Shown: piece by piece, positions 15,346 through 23,698 of the stretch | Numbering within the stretch: the first letter of the stretch is position 1 | Layout of the letters: each line of letters opens with the position of its first letter | The notes under the pieces: model-generated | Database searches by the model: none | What the model saw: the letters and a program-made list of their open reading frames with translations, nothing else | Told to the model about the DNA's origin: nothing | Assembly: GCF_002379085.1 (NCBI RefSeq) | Contig: NZ_NBZW01000008.1 | Span: 62,001-126,000, forward strand | Origin: Polaromonas sp. AET17H-212 | GTDB lineage: Bacteria; Pseudomonadota; Gammaproteobacteria; Burkholderiales; Burkholderiaceae_C | Length of the DNA stretch: 64,000 bases | Direction of reading: 5' to 3' | Translations under genes and position numbers: made by a program

Positions 15346-16011
15346 ATGACCAAGCTGTTCACCACCATATTCGCCCTGGCTGTCTCATTTGTGACGGTTT
15401 CCGCCCATTCCCAGGACATCAAGGGTGATGTCAAGGCCGGCGAAACCAAAAATGCCATGTGTATCGGCTGCCACGGTATCAAGGGTTACCAGGCCAGCTT
15501 CCCCGAGGTCTACAAAGTCCCCATGATTTCCGGCCAGAGCGCCAAGTACATTGACGCCGCCCTGCATGCCTATAAAAAAGGCGAGCGCAAACACCCCACC
15601 ATGCGCGGCATCGCCGAGTCGCTGAACGACCAGGACATTGCCGATCTGGCCGCGTATTACGCCCAGCATGGCGTGACCGAAGGCGCAGCCGCCGCAGCAC
15701 GCACCGCCAAAACGCCCAGCCCGGCCGTCGCTGCCTTGCTGGGCAAGGCCAATTGCGCCTCCTGCCACGGTGCCGACTTCAGCAAGCCGATCGACCCGTC
15801 CTACCCCAAGCTCGGCGGCCAGCATGCCGACTACCTGTTTGTGGCGCTCAAGGCCTACAAGGTCGAGAACAACCCCAAGGTTGGCCGCGGCAACGCCATC
15901 ATGGCTGGCATGGCCAAGCAGTACACCAACGCAGAACTCAAGCAGCTGGCCAGCTACCTGTCCTCCGTCGAGGGTGACCTGAAAGTGGTTCCGCAGAGCA
16001 AGTTCCGCTAA
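15346..16011 (+). CDS. Cytochrome c4 (di-haem)
   Basis: 221-aa periplasmic electron carrier with a signal peptide (about 1-22) and two CxxCH haem sites, CIGCH (39-43) and CASCH (137-141), one per homologous domain. Each domain has a distal Met candidate (MRGIAESL, MAGMAKQY). Cytochrome c4 feeds electrons to terminal oxidases such as cbb3 or the caa3-type oxidase encoded at the other end of this window. A TATAAT -10 box lies at 15293-15298, without a clear -35. Followed by a bidirectional terminator. Confidence 0.92.
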   Translation: MTKLFTTIFALAVSFVTVSAHSQDIKGDVKAGETKNAMCIGCHGIKGYQASFPEVYKVPMISGQSAKYIDAALHAYKKGERKHPTMRGIAESLNDQDIADLAAYYAQHGVTEGAAAAARTAKTPSPAVAALLGKANCASCHGADFSKPIDPSYPKLGGQHADYLFVALKAYKVENNPKVGRGNAIMAGMAKQYTNAELKQLASYLSSVEGDLKVVPQSKFR

Positions 16012-16026
16012 ACGGTTTCGCTCCTG

Positions 16027-16056
16027 CAAAAAAGCCGCTGATTTCAGCGGCTTTTG
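16027..16056. terminator. Bidirectional intrinsic terminator
   Basis: AAAAAAGCCGCTG-ATTT-CAGCGGCTTTT, between the convergent cytochrome c4 and DUF1841 genes. Confidence 0.8.
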
Positions 16057-16067
16057 TCATTCCGTGG

Positions 16068-16502
16068 TCAGTCTTTAGTGGCTTGGCGCTGCACGCAGGC
16101 GATGTAGGCGTCGCCGTCGGGCGGGCGCCCGGCGCGCTGGCTTTCCCAGACCATCTGGCCCAGGCAGTCCATGGCTTCATGGTGGGCGTCGTGCAGCGAA
16201 TTGCGCCGGGCGGTCAGCAACTCGACGGCCTGCCGGATGCCGCGCGGCTGGTCAATCGAACACTGCTCGCTGATCGACAGGTGCATGGACAGGTGGAGGA
16301 AGGGGTTGGTCTTGCCGCCTTCCACGTCGTACATCTTGTCCAGCGCCGCATCGGCATCGGCAAAGTCGGCGTGGTACTCGGGGTGTTCGTCCAGCCACTG
16401 GCTTGCTATGGTTTCAATAGCTTCCAGCGGTTGCCCTGAGCGGGCCTTGGCATAAACGGAGCAGAAAAAACGACGGACGTCGGCTTGCGTAGGCGTGAAC
16501 AT
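16068..16502 (-). CDS. DUF1841 family protein
   Basis: 144-aa conserved betaproteobacterial protein of unknown function (DUF1841). Characteristic: MFTPTQADVRRFFCSVYAK at the N-terminus and NPFLHLSMHLSISEQ with histidines in the middle (about 79-93), then ARRNSLHDAHHEAMDCLGQ. The His/Asp-rich motifs hint at a metal site, not proven. A palindromic GCTATGGTTTCAATAGC is inside the frame (16405-16421), translated as AIETIA. Monocistronic. Confidence 0.85.
   Translation of the reverse strand: MFTPTQADVRRFFCSVYAKARSGQPLEAIETIASQWLDEHPEYHADFADADAALDKMYDVEGGKTNPFLHLSMHLSISEQCSIDQPRGIRQAVELLTARRNSLHDAHHEAMDCLGQMVWESQRAGRPPDGDAYIACVQRQATKD
16405..16421. repeat. Short palindrome inside DUF1841 gene
   Basis: GCTATGGTTTCAATAGC, 5-bp arms; a probable diverged copy of the dispersed palindromic element, in frame within the gene. 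Confidence 0.35.
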
Positions 16503-16679
16503 GGCTCAAGCGTAGCATGGGGCCTGTGGTGGCTGCCGCTGTGGTGTTTTCGGGACGCGAAAAGGTCCGTCGGCAATGTCCTACGGCCCTGCGGGGCCTG
16601 ATCGGCTAGATTACCCCCACGGCAGCGTGATCCCGGCAAGCGCGCGCCGGCATACCCATCATCCGGCGAGGAGAACTTC

Positions 16680-16901
16680 ATGAATGCAATCAGAATCACA
16701 GGCATTGTCCTGATCGTGCTTGGCCTGGCCGGCTTTTTCACCGGCGGTTTCAGCTTCACCAAGGACACCACCAAAGCCAACATCGGCCCCATCCAGCTGA
16801 CCGTGCAGGAAAAAGAGTCGATCAATGTGCCCCAGTGGCTCAGCATTGGCGCGATTGTCCTCGGCGCCGTGGTGCTGGTCATGGGTTCCCGCAAGTCCTG
16901 A
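16680..16901 (+). CDS. DUF3185 small membrane protein
   Basis: 73-aa protein with two transmembrane segments (about 5-25 and 52-69) and a short periplasmic loop TKDTTKANIGPIQLTVQEKE. DUF3185 type, function unknown. RBS GAGGAGA precedes the ATG by 7 nt. Monocistronic, convergent with the IclR regulator. Confidence 0.75.
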   Translation: MNAIRITGIVLIVLGLAGFFTGGFSFTKDTTKANIGPIQLTVQEKESINVPQWLSIGAIVLGAVVLVMGSRKS

Positions 16902-16925
16902 ACAGCCCGTCGGGTCATGGCCCGA

Positions 16926-17741
16926 TCAGGTGCGTTGAACGCTGAGCAGACGTGAAATCGTTTGCGCGGCGGCCAGCAGGGCCGGCAGCATGCTGTCCTG
17001 CATGGCCCTGGCGCTGGTCCGGTTGGCCTGCCCGCTGATGTTCAGGGCCGCCACCCTCTTGCCCTGCCGGTCCAGAATCGGCGCGGCCATGGACACCAGG
17101 CCTTCTTCCAGCTCCTGGTTCACCAGGCACCAGCCCTGCTTGCGCGTCTGCGCAATTTTCTGGCGCAGGGTGTCCAGGTCCGTCACCGTGTGGCGGGTGA
17201 GCGGCGCCAGTCCGGAGGCTTTCAGGCAGGCCAGGGCTTCGTCTTCCGGCAGGCCGGCCAGCAACACGCGGCCCATGGACGTGCAGTAGGCCGGCAGGCG
17301 CGAGCCGACCCCCAGCGTGATGCTCATGATCTTGTGGGTGGCGACACGCATCACATACACAATGTCCGTGCCTTCCAGCACCGCGGCAGAACACGACTCC
17401 CCGACTTCCTCAGCCAGACCTTCCATCACCGGTTCGGCCAGGTTCCAGATCGGCATGGACGACAGGTAGGCAAAACCCAGGTCCAGGATGCGCGGGGTCA
17501 GGGAAAAAAGCTTGCCGTCACTGACGACATAGCCCAGCGTCTGCAGGGTCAGCAAAATGCGCCGTGCACCGGCGCGTGTCAAGCCGCTGCGTGCCGCCAC
17601 CTCGCTCAGCGTCTGGCGCGGCGCCTGCGCGCTGAAAGAACGGATGACCTCCAGCCCGCGCGCGAAGGACTGGACATAACTGTCGCCCGGCGCGGGAGCG
17701 GGCCGGCCATCAGGACCCGAAGGGGATGCAGCAATTGCCAT
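16926..17741 (-). CDS. IclR-family regulator of the 3-oxoadipate genes (PcaU/PcaR/PobR-like)
   Basis: 271-aa regulator. An N-terminal winged helix (about 20-85, SYVQSFARGLEVIRSF, then SEVAARSGLTRAGARRILLTL) is followed by the IclR effector domain (SCSAAVLEGTDIVYVMRV, YCTSMGRVLLAGLP, LEEGLVSMAAPI). The YVQSFARGLEVI start is typical of the PcaU/PobR branch, which senses protocatechuate, 3-oxoadipate or p-hydroxybenzoate. It is divergent from pcaI with a strong palindrome between them, so it probably controls pcaIJF. Confidence 0.88.
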   Translation of the reverse strand: MAIAASPSGPDGRPAPAPGDSYVQSFARGLEVIRSFSAQAPRQTLSEVAARSGLTRAGARRILLTLQTLGYVVSDGKLFSLTPRILDLGFAYLSSMPIWNLAEPVMEGLAEEVGESCSAAVLEGTDIVYVMRVATHKIMSITLGVGSRLPAYCTSMGRVLLAGLPEDEALACLKASGLAPLTRHTVTDLDTLRQKIAQTRKQGWCLVNQELEEGLVSMAAPILDRQGKRVAALNISGQANRTSARAMQDSMLPALLAAAQTISRLLSVQRT

Positions 17742-17776
17742 GGGTGCGGAAATCTCCTAAAATTCATTATACGAAC

Positions 17777-17799
17777 ATTTGTTCTACATAAGAACAAAT
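17777..17799. promoter_or_regulatory. Probable IclR operator between the regulator and pcaI
   Basis: Perfect inverted repeat with 9-bp arms ATTTGTTCT / AGAACAAAT and a 5-bp spacer ACATA. It lies 36 bp before the pcaI start codon and in the only gap between the divergent genes. Confidence 0.65.
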
Positions 17800-17834
17800 T
17801 CAAGGCATGTGATTTTTCCGGTGGAGACCGCTTC

Positions 17835-18551
17835 ATGATCAACAAGACAGCCCGGTCGGTGGCCGAGGCGCTGGCCGGCGTGCAGGACGGGGCCACCGTG
17901 CTGATCGGCGGTTTCGGCACGGCCGGCATCCCGAACGAACTGATTGACGGGCTGATTGCGCAGGGTGCGAAGGACCTGACCGTGGTCAACAACAACGCCG
18001 GCAATGCCGACACCGGTCTTGCCGCGCTGCTCAAGACCGGCCGCGTGCGCAAGATCATCTGCAGCTTTCCGCGCCAGACCGACAGCTACGTTTTTGACGA
18101 GCTCTACCGCGCCGGCAAGCTTGAGCTGGAGCTGGTGCCACAGGGCAACCTGGCCGAGCGCCTGCGCGCGGCGGGTGCCGGCATAGGCGCGTTTTTCTCC
18201 CCGACCGGGTTCGGCACCGAACTGGCAAAACATGCCGATGGTTCGCCCAAGGAAACCCGCGAAATCAATGGCCGGCACTACGTGCTGGAAATGCCGATTT
18301 ACGGCGACGTGGCGCTGATCAAGGCCGAGCGTGGCGACCGCTGGGGCAACCTGGTGTACCGCAAGGCGGCGCGCAACTTTGGCCCGGTCATGGCGACGGC
18401 GGCCAAACACACGGTGGCGACTGTCCACGAGATCGTGGCGCTCGGCGCGCTGGACCCGGAGCACATCGTGACCCCCGGCATTTTTGTGCACCGGATCGTC
18501 AAAATTGACCGTGTCGCCACGCAGGGCGGCGGCTTCAAACAGGCAGCCTGA
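17835..18551 (+). CDS. pcaI: 3-oxoadipate CoA-transferase subunit A
   Basis: 238-aa alpha subunit of succinyl-CoA:3-oxoadipate CoA-transferase. The glycine loop LIGGFGTAGIP near the N-terminus and FFSPTGFGTELA, then RGDRWGNLVYRKAARNFGP are typical. ATG 17835 follows the operator; the upstream-open frame is spurious. The beta subunit starts 1 bp after its stop. Acts on 3-oxoadipate produced by protocatechuate/catechol or, here, maleylacetate routes. Confidence 0.92.
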   Translation: MINKTARSVAEALAGVQDGATVLIGGFGTAGIPNELIDGLIAQGAKDLTVVNNNAGNADTGLAALLKTGRVRKIICSFPRQTDSYVFDELYRAGKLELELVPQGNLAERLRAAGAGIGAFFSPTGFGTELAKHADGSPKETREINGRHYVLEMPIYGDVALIKAERGDRWGNLVYRKAARNFGPVMATAAKHTVATVHEIVALGALDPEHIVTPGIFVHRIVKIDRVATQGGGFKQAA

Positions 18552-18552
18552 C

Positions 18553-19194
18553 ATGACCTACCAGAAACGCAGCAAAGACCAGCTCGCCGCCCGCGTGGCA
18601 CGCGACATCCATGAAGGGGCCTACGTCAACCTGGGCATCGGCATGCCGACGCAGGTCGCCAACCACCTGCCCGAAGGGATCGAGGTCATCCTGCAGAGCG
18701 AGAACGGCATCCTCGGCATGGGGCCGGCCCCTGCCGAGGGGGACGAGGACTTCGACCTGATCAATGCCGGCAAGCAGCCGGTGACCCTGCTCAAGGGCGG
18801 CTCGTATTTCCACCATGCCGACAGCTTTGCGATGATGCGCGGCGGCCACCTGGACATCTGCGTGCTTGGTGCCTTTCAGGTTTCAAGCACCGGCGACCTG
18901 GCCAACTGGAGCACCGGCGAGCCCGGCGCCATTCCCGCCGTGGGCGGCGCCATGGACCTGGCCATCGGGGCCAGGCAGACCTGGGTCATGATGGACCTGC
19001 TGACCAAGAAGGGCGAGAGCAAGGTGGTCCAGACCTGCAGCTACCCGCTGACCGGCATAGCCTGCGTCAAACGCATCTACTCCGACCTGGCCACCCTGGA
19101 ATGCACGCCGCAAGGCCTGCGGCTGGTGGATAAAGTCGAGGGGCTGGCGCACGACGAGCTGGAGAAGCTGGTCGGCCTGCCCATCGCGGTGTAA
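18553..19194 (+). CDS. pcaJ: 3-oxoadipate CoA-transferase subunit B
   Basis: 213-aa beta subunit. The catalytic glutamate Glu50 sits in QSENGILGMGP, the signature of class I CoA-transferases, and GGSYFHHADSFAMMRGGH is conserved. It begins 1 bp after pcaI and forms the heteromeric enzyme giving 3-oxoadipyl-CoA. The thiolase gene pcaF follows after 68 bp. Confidence 0.92.
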   Translation: MTYQKRSKDQLAARVARDIHEGAYVNLGIGMPTQVANHLPEGIEVILQSENGILGMGPAPAEGDEDFDLINAGKQPVTLLKGGSYFHHADSFAMMRGGHLDICVLGAFQVSSTGDLANWSTGEPGAIPAVGGAMDLAIGARQTWVMMDLLTKKGESKVVQTCSYPLTGIACVKRIYSDLATLECTPQGLRLVDKVEGLAHDELEKLVGLPIAV

Positions 19195-19262
19195 GGCCGC
19201 GAAAATTTCCGTTCCGGCCTAGCCTGTCCAGGCCCTTTGATAACCCATCTGTGAGAACGACC

Positions 19263-20468
19263 ATGACTCCCCAAGCTTTTATCTGTGACGCCATCCGTAC
19301 CCCTTTCGGCCGTTACGGCGGCGCGCTCAGCAGCGTGCGCACCGACGACCTGGCTGCCGTGCCGCTGAAGGCGCTGATGGCACGCAACCCCAACGTCGAC
19401 TGGCTGGCCGTCACCGACATGATTTACGGCTGCGTGAACCAGGCCGGCGAAGACAACCGCAACGTGGCCCACATGGCCACGCTGCTGGCCGGCCTGCCGC
19501 TGGAGCTGCCGGGCGCCACCATCAATCGCCTCTGCGGGTCGGGCATGGACGCGGTCGGCACGGCGGCCCGCGCCATCAAGGCCGGTGAGGCCCGCATGAT
19601 GATTGCCGGTGGCGTGGAGAGCATGAGCCGCGCGCCGTTTGTGATGGCCAAGGCCGAGAGTGCCTTCAGCCGCGCCGCGCAGATGTACGACACCACGATT
19701 GGCTGGCGCTTCGTCAACAAGCTGATGAAGGAAAAATACGGCACGGACGCCATGCCGGAAACCGCTGAAAACGTGGCGGCCGAGTACAAGATCAGCCGCG
19801 AAGACCAGGACAAGATGGCGCTGGCTTCCCAGCTGAAGGCGGTGGCCGCGCAGAAGTCGGGTTTCTTCGACGCCGAGATCACGCCGGTCACCATCGCCCA
19901 GAAAAAAGGCGACCCCGTTGTTGTCAGCAAGGACGAACATCCGCGCGAAACCTCGCTGGAGGCGCTGGCCAAACTCAAGGGCGCGGTGCGGCCTGACGGC
20001 AGTGTCACGGCGGGCAACGCCTCGGGCGTCAACGACGGCGCCTGCGCGCTGCTGATTGCCAACGAAGAGGCGGCGAAGCAGAACGGCCTGACGCCACGCG
20101 CGCGCATTGTCGGCATGGCGACGGCCGGTGTGCCACCGCGCATCATGGGCATCGGCCCGGCCCCGGCGACCGAAAAAGTGCTGGCACTGACCGGCCTGAG
20201 CCTGGCGCAGATGGACGTGATCGAACTCAACGAGGCCTTTGCGGCCCAGGGCCTGGCGGTGTTGCGCCTGCTGGGCCTGCAGGACGACGACGTACGCGTC
20301 AACCCGAACGGCGGCGCGATTGCGCTGGGCCATCCGCTGGGGGCCTCGGGTGCGCGCCTGGTGACCACGGCGGTCAACCAGCTGCACCTCACCGGCGGCC
20401 GTTACGCGCTGTGCACCATGTGTATCGGTGTCGGACAGGGCATTGCGCTGGTGATCGAACGCGTTTGA
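19263..20468 (+). CDS. pcaF: 3-oxoadipyl-CoA thiolase
   Basis: 401-aa thiolase splitting 3-oxoadipyl-CoA to acetyl-CoA and succinyl-CoA. Nucleophile Cys91 in NRLCGSGMDA, His in GGAIALGHPLGASGAR and Cys387 in CIGVGQG are present. Length and the N-terminal ICDAIRTPFGRYGGALS fit PcaF better than a general acetyl-CoA acetyltransferase. Start ATG 19263 chosen over GTG 19251. Ends the pca operon. Confidence 0.92.
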   Translation: MTPQAFICDAIRTPFGRYGGALSSVRTDDLAAVPLKALMARNPNVDWLAVTDMIYGCVNQAGEDNRNVAHMATLLAGLPLELPGATINRLCGSGMDAVGTAARAIKAGEARMMIAGGVESMSRAPFVMAKAESAFSRAAQMYDTTIGWRFVNKLMKEKYGTDAMPETAENVAAEYKISREDQDKMALASQLKAVAAQKSGFFDAEITPVTIAQKKGDPVVVSKDEHPRETSLEALAKLKGAVRPDGSVTAGNASGVNDGACALLIANEEAAKQNGLTPRARIVGMATAGVPPRIMGIGPAPATEKVLALTGLSLAQMDVIELNEAFAAQGLAVLRLLGLQDDDVRVNPNGGAIALGHPLGASGARLVTTAVNQLHLTGGRYALCTMCIGVGQGIALVIERV

Positions 20469-20561
20469 CAGGGTTGAACTGAACGCTCAAGGCGGCCAGG
20501 CCGGGGCCATGGCCATGGCGTTTCGCGGGTTCGCGTCTTGCGCTGAGGCTCGAGCCGCGCT

Positions 20562-21206
20562 CTAATGCCCCACCTGCCACAGCGGCAGGCGCCAGTCGCG
20601 CCACAGCGCCAGCAGGCGCAGGCCGGCGGTGATGGTCACCGTGCTGACCAGCGCGACCCATTCGGGCGCGCCGAGCGCGCTCAGTCCCAGGTACACCCAG
20701 CCGCCGACAAAAGCGCAGACCGCATACGGCCGGTGGTCGCGAAACGCGCTGGGGATTTCGTTGCAGACGATGTCGCGCAAGACGCCACCGAACACGCCGG
20801 TGACGATGCCCATCAACACACAGACCAGCGCCGGCATGCCGGCCTGGCTGGCCACGTCCACCCCGACCGCGGCGAACAGGCCCAGGCCCAGCGCATCGGG
20901 GATCTGCATGACGCGCTCGGTGGGTTCGAAATGGCGCTGGCGCATGAACAGCATCGCCGCCGTGCCGAGCGCCAGAATGCCCCAGACATACTCCACATGC
21001 CGGACCCAGAAGAAGGGCCGCTGGTCCAGCAGCAGGTCGCGCAGCGTGCCGCCGCCAAAAGCAGCCACAAACGCCACCACAAAGACACCCACGGCATCGA
21101 GCCGGCTGCGCGCCGCCACCATGACCCCGGAGAGGGCAAAGGCCACGGTGGCCGACAGTTCCAGCGCATGGCGCAGCCAGCTGCCCCAGGTGTTGATGTT
21201 TTCCAT
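20562..21206 (-). CDS. TRIC / YicG-type trimeric channel-like membrane protein
   Basis: 214-aa membrane protein with two repeated three-helix units (UPF0126/TRIC). The twin motifs GGGTLRDLLL and GGVLRDIVC mark the two repeats; about seven hydrophobic segments. Bacterial members are cation channels related to animal TRIC. No co-transcribed partner; convergent with pcaF and divergent from the dehydrogenase at 21349. Confidence 0.85.
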   Translation of the reverse strand: MENINTWGSWLRHALELSATVAFALSGVMVAARSRLDAVGVFVVAFVAAFGGGTLRDLLLDQRPFFWVRHVEYVWGILALGTAAMLFMRQRHFEPTERVMQIPDALGLGLFAAVGVDVASQAGMPALVCVLMGIVTGVFGGVLRDIVCNEIPSAFRDHRPYAVCAFVGGWVYLGLSALGAPEWVALVSTVTITAGLRLLALWRDWRLPLWQVGH

Positions 21207-21348
21207 GGGGCGATTGTGCCGCGGCGGCCGCCGGCCTGGCAGCTGCCGCTATTTTTCGGTCCCTGAAAAACTGATTTCCGCTGGATTTCTTGAACCCCGG
21301 CAGGTGCTGCTGCACACTGGCCCGGGTCACAAGAAACAAGGAACCAGC

Positions 21349-22272
21349 ATGGGCAAGCGCATCGGATGGATAGGTTTGGGACGCATGGGCGAGGCCATGG
21401 CCAAACGCCTGATCAAGGCCGGCCACGAGGTCAGTGTGTGGAACCGCACGGCTTCCAAGGCCGCGCCGCTGGCGGACTACGGTGCCACCATCGTCGGCAG
21501 CAAGCAGGACTTGGCTTCCTGCGACATCGTCTTCACCATGGTCTCCACTACCGACGACTTGAAGCAGGTGCTGTTCGGCGAAGGCGGCCTGGTGGCGGGC
21601 ACGGCCAAACCCAGGGTGGTGGTGGACAGCTCGTCGATCTCGCAGGAGGGTTCGGCCGAAATCCGCACGCGGCTCGAAGCCATGGGGGTCGGCTACCTGT
21701 GTTCGCCGGTATCCGGCAACGCCAAAGTGGCCAAGGCCGGCAAGCTGCTGCAGGTGGCCTCCGGACCCAAGGTGCTGTACACCGAGGTCGAGCCCTACCT
21801 GCAGGCCATGGCGCGCAAGGTGATGTGGGTGGGCGAGGGCGAACTGGCGCGCATCTGGAAAATTGCCCACAACACCATGTTCGGCGTGATCATCCAGAAC
21901 CTCTGCGAGATCACGGTGCTGGCCGAAAAGGCCGGCATTCCGCGTCACATCTTTCTCGAAAGCATCAACGACTCGGTGCTCGGCTCCATGTACACCCGGT
22001 ACAAGACGCCGATGCTGACCAACCTGACGTTTGACCAGGTGACCTTCACGCCCAAGCTGCTGCTCAAGGACATGGACCTCGGCCTCGGGGCTGCGCGGGC
22101 GCATGGCGTGGCCATGCCGGCTGCGGCGGCCACGCGCGAGTCGGTGGCCCGGATGGTCGGCCGCGGCCACGAGGACATCGACTTTGCCGTGCTGCTGGTG
22201 GAAACCGCCAGGGACGCCGGCCTGGCACTGAAGCCGGAAAACGTCAAGATGAGCGACGGCCTCGAAACCTGA
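21349..22272 (+). CDS. NAD(P)-dependent beta-hydroxyacid dehydrogenase (HIBADH family), first copy
   Basis: 307-aa member of the 3-hydroxyisobutyrate / 6-phosphogluconate dehydrogenase superfamily. N-terminal Rossmann GWIGLGRMGEAMAKRL (7-22), a substrate-binding SPVSGNAKVAKAG, and the catalytic lysine in IWKIAHN are visible. Substrate not predictable. The amidohydrolase gene follows 2 bp later and a second family member lies at 24679, so both probably serve the same catabolic route. RBS AAGGA before ATG 21349. Confidence 0.85.
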   Translation: MGKRIGWIGLGRMGEAMAKRLIKAGHEVSVWNRTASKAAPLADYGATIVGSKQDLASCDIVFTMVSTTDDLKQVLFGEGGLVAGTAKPRVVVDSSSISQEGSAEIRTRLEAMGVGYLCSPVSGNAKVAKAGKLLQVASGPKVLYTEVEPYLQAMARKVMWVGEGELARIWKIAHNTMFGVIIQNLCEITVLAEKAGIPRHIFLESINDSVLGSMYTRYKTPMLTNLTFDQVTFTPKLLLKDMDLGLGAARAHGVAMPAAAATRESVARMVGRGHEDIDFAVLLVETARDAGLALKPENVKMSDGLET

Positions 22273-22274
22273 CC

Positions 22275-23633
22275 ATGGCCAGCACACCCGCCAGAACCCT
22301 GATCCGCGGCGCCACCATCGTCACCATGGATGCGCAGGGCGACCTGCCCAGCGGCGACATCCTCGTGACGGGCGACACCCTGACCGAGATTGCGCCGGCC
22401 ATCCAGGCCGACGATGCGCAGGTGGTGGATGCCACCGGCCACATCATCATTCCGGGCCTGGTCAACGCCCACATGCACACCTGGCAGACCGCGCTGCGCG
22501 GCCTGGCCGCCAACTGGACACTGCTCGAGTATTTCAAAAAGATGCACGCCGGGCTGGCCACCGTGTTCACGCCCGACGATCTGCACATTGCCACGTTGGT
22601 CGGTTCGCTGAACCAGCTCAACTGCGGCACGACCACGCTGGCCGACTGGTGCCACAACAACCCGACGCCGGCGCACAACGACGCGGCCATCAGCGGCCTG
22701 CTCGCGTCCGGCATACGCGCGGCTTTTTTTCATGGCACGCCCAAGCCCGACCCGTTGCCCGGGCAGGCACCGTTCTGGGAGGTGCCGCATCCGCGCGCGG
22801 AAATCGAGCGCCTGCTCAAGGCGCACCAGGGCCAGCCGCTGCTGAGTGTGCAGGCGGCGGTGCTGGGGCCGCATTATTCGACGCTGGAGGTGGCGCTGCA
22901 CGACTTCGCCATGGCCAAGGAACTCGGGCTGATCGCCTCGCTGCACCAGGGCGGCGGTCCGGCGCGCACGCCCGACGGTTGGCGCCAGCTGGACATGGCC
23001 GGCCTGCTGGGCGACCACATCAACATCGTGCACGGGCACGCGCTCAATGACGTGCAGCTGCAGCGTTTCTGCGAGCTGGGCATGAGTTTTTCAGCCGCAG
23101 CCGAAAGCGAAATGAGCCAGGGCCACGGCCACCCGCTGACCGGCCGGCTGCGGGCGCTGGGCCGCGCCCCCTCACTGGGCGTGGACCTGGAAAGCGTGAT
23201 GAGCGGCGACATGTTGACGCAGGCGCGCATCGCGCTGGGCATCCAGCGCTCGCTCGACAACGTGGCCTACCGCGAAACCTACGGCACGATTCCACCGACG
23301 TCGACCATCACCACGCGCGAGGCGCTGTCCTGGGTGACGGTCGAAGGTGCGCGCATGCTCAAGCAATCGCACCGCATCGGTTCGCTGGCCGCCGGCAAGC
23401 AGGCCGACCTGGTGCTGATCCGCGCGACTGACCTCAACATGCAGCCGGTGCACGACCCGGTCAACTCGGTGGTGATGCAGACCTCGCTGGCCAACATCGA
23501 CAGCGTGATGGTGGCCGGGCGCTGGAAAAAACGCCACGGCCAGCTGCTGGGCGTGGACCTGGCGCCGCAGCTGGCGGCGTTGCAGGCCTCGGGACAAAAA
23601 ATCGCGGAGGCGATGTTGCTATCAAATAAATAG
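22275..23633 (+). CDS. Amidohydrolase (cytosine deaminase/TrzN/SAH-deaminase type)
   Basis: 452-aa metal-dependent hydrolase. Metal ligands seen: NAHMH (His66, His68), His224 in LHQGG, His253 in IVHGHAL and Asp304. The family usually has Glu three residues after the third His (HxxE); here it is Gly, so the proton shuttle is altered and the reaction may differ from deamination or dechlorination. The stop codon TAG falls inside a palindromic repeat (23618-23635), so the last residues (LLSNK) come from the repeat. It starts 2 bp after the dehydrogenase. Confidence 0.82.
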   Translation: MASTPARTLIRGATIVTMDAQGDLPSGDILVTGDTLTEIAPAIQADDAQVVDATGHIIIPGLVNAHMHTWQTALRGLAANWTLLEYFKKMHAGLATVFTPDDLHIATLVGSLNQLNCGTTTLADWCHNNPTPAHNDAAISGLLASGIRAAFFHGTPKPDPLPGQAPFWEVPHPRAEIERLLKAHQGQPLLSVQAAVLGPHYSTLEVALHDFAMAKELGLIASLHQGGGPARTPDGWRQLDMAGLLGDHINIVHGHALNDVQLQRFCELGMSFSAAAESEMSQGHGHPLTGRLRALGRAPSLGVDLESVMSGDMLTQARIALGIQRSLDNVAYRETYGTIPPTSTITTREALSWVTVEGARMLKQSHRIGSLAAGKQADLVLIRATDLNMQPVHDPVNSVVMQTSLANIDSVMVAGRWKKRHGQLLGVDLAPQLAALQASGQKIAEAMLLSNK

Positions 23634-23635
23634 CT
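23618..23635. repeat. Short AT-rich palindromic element, copy 5, spanning a stop codon
   Basis: GCTATCAAATAAATAGCT; supplies the last codons and the TAG stop of the amidohydrolase gene. Confidence 0.6.
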
Positions 23636-23698
23636 GACTGCGCAGGTAATAAAAGGGCGGAGACCCATTTTGACCATCAAACCAAGGAGACAAGCACC

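Noticed and set aside
20389-22287. A 632-codon minus-strand frame covering pcaF's end, the TRIC gene and the dehydrogenase.
   Set aside because: Overlaps three recognisable genes, and part of it is just an out-of-frame reading of the TRIC gene.
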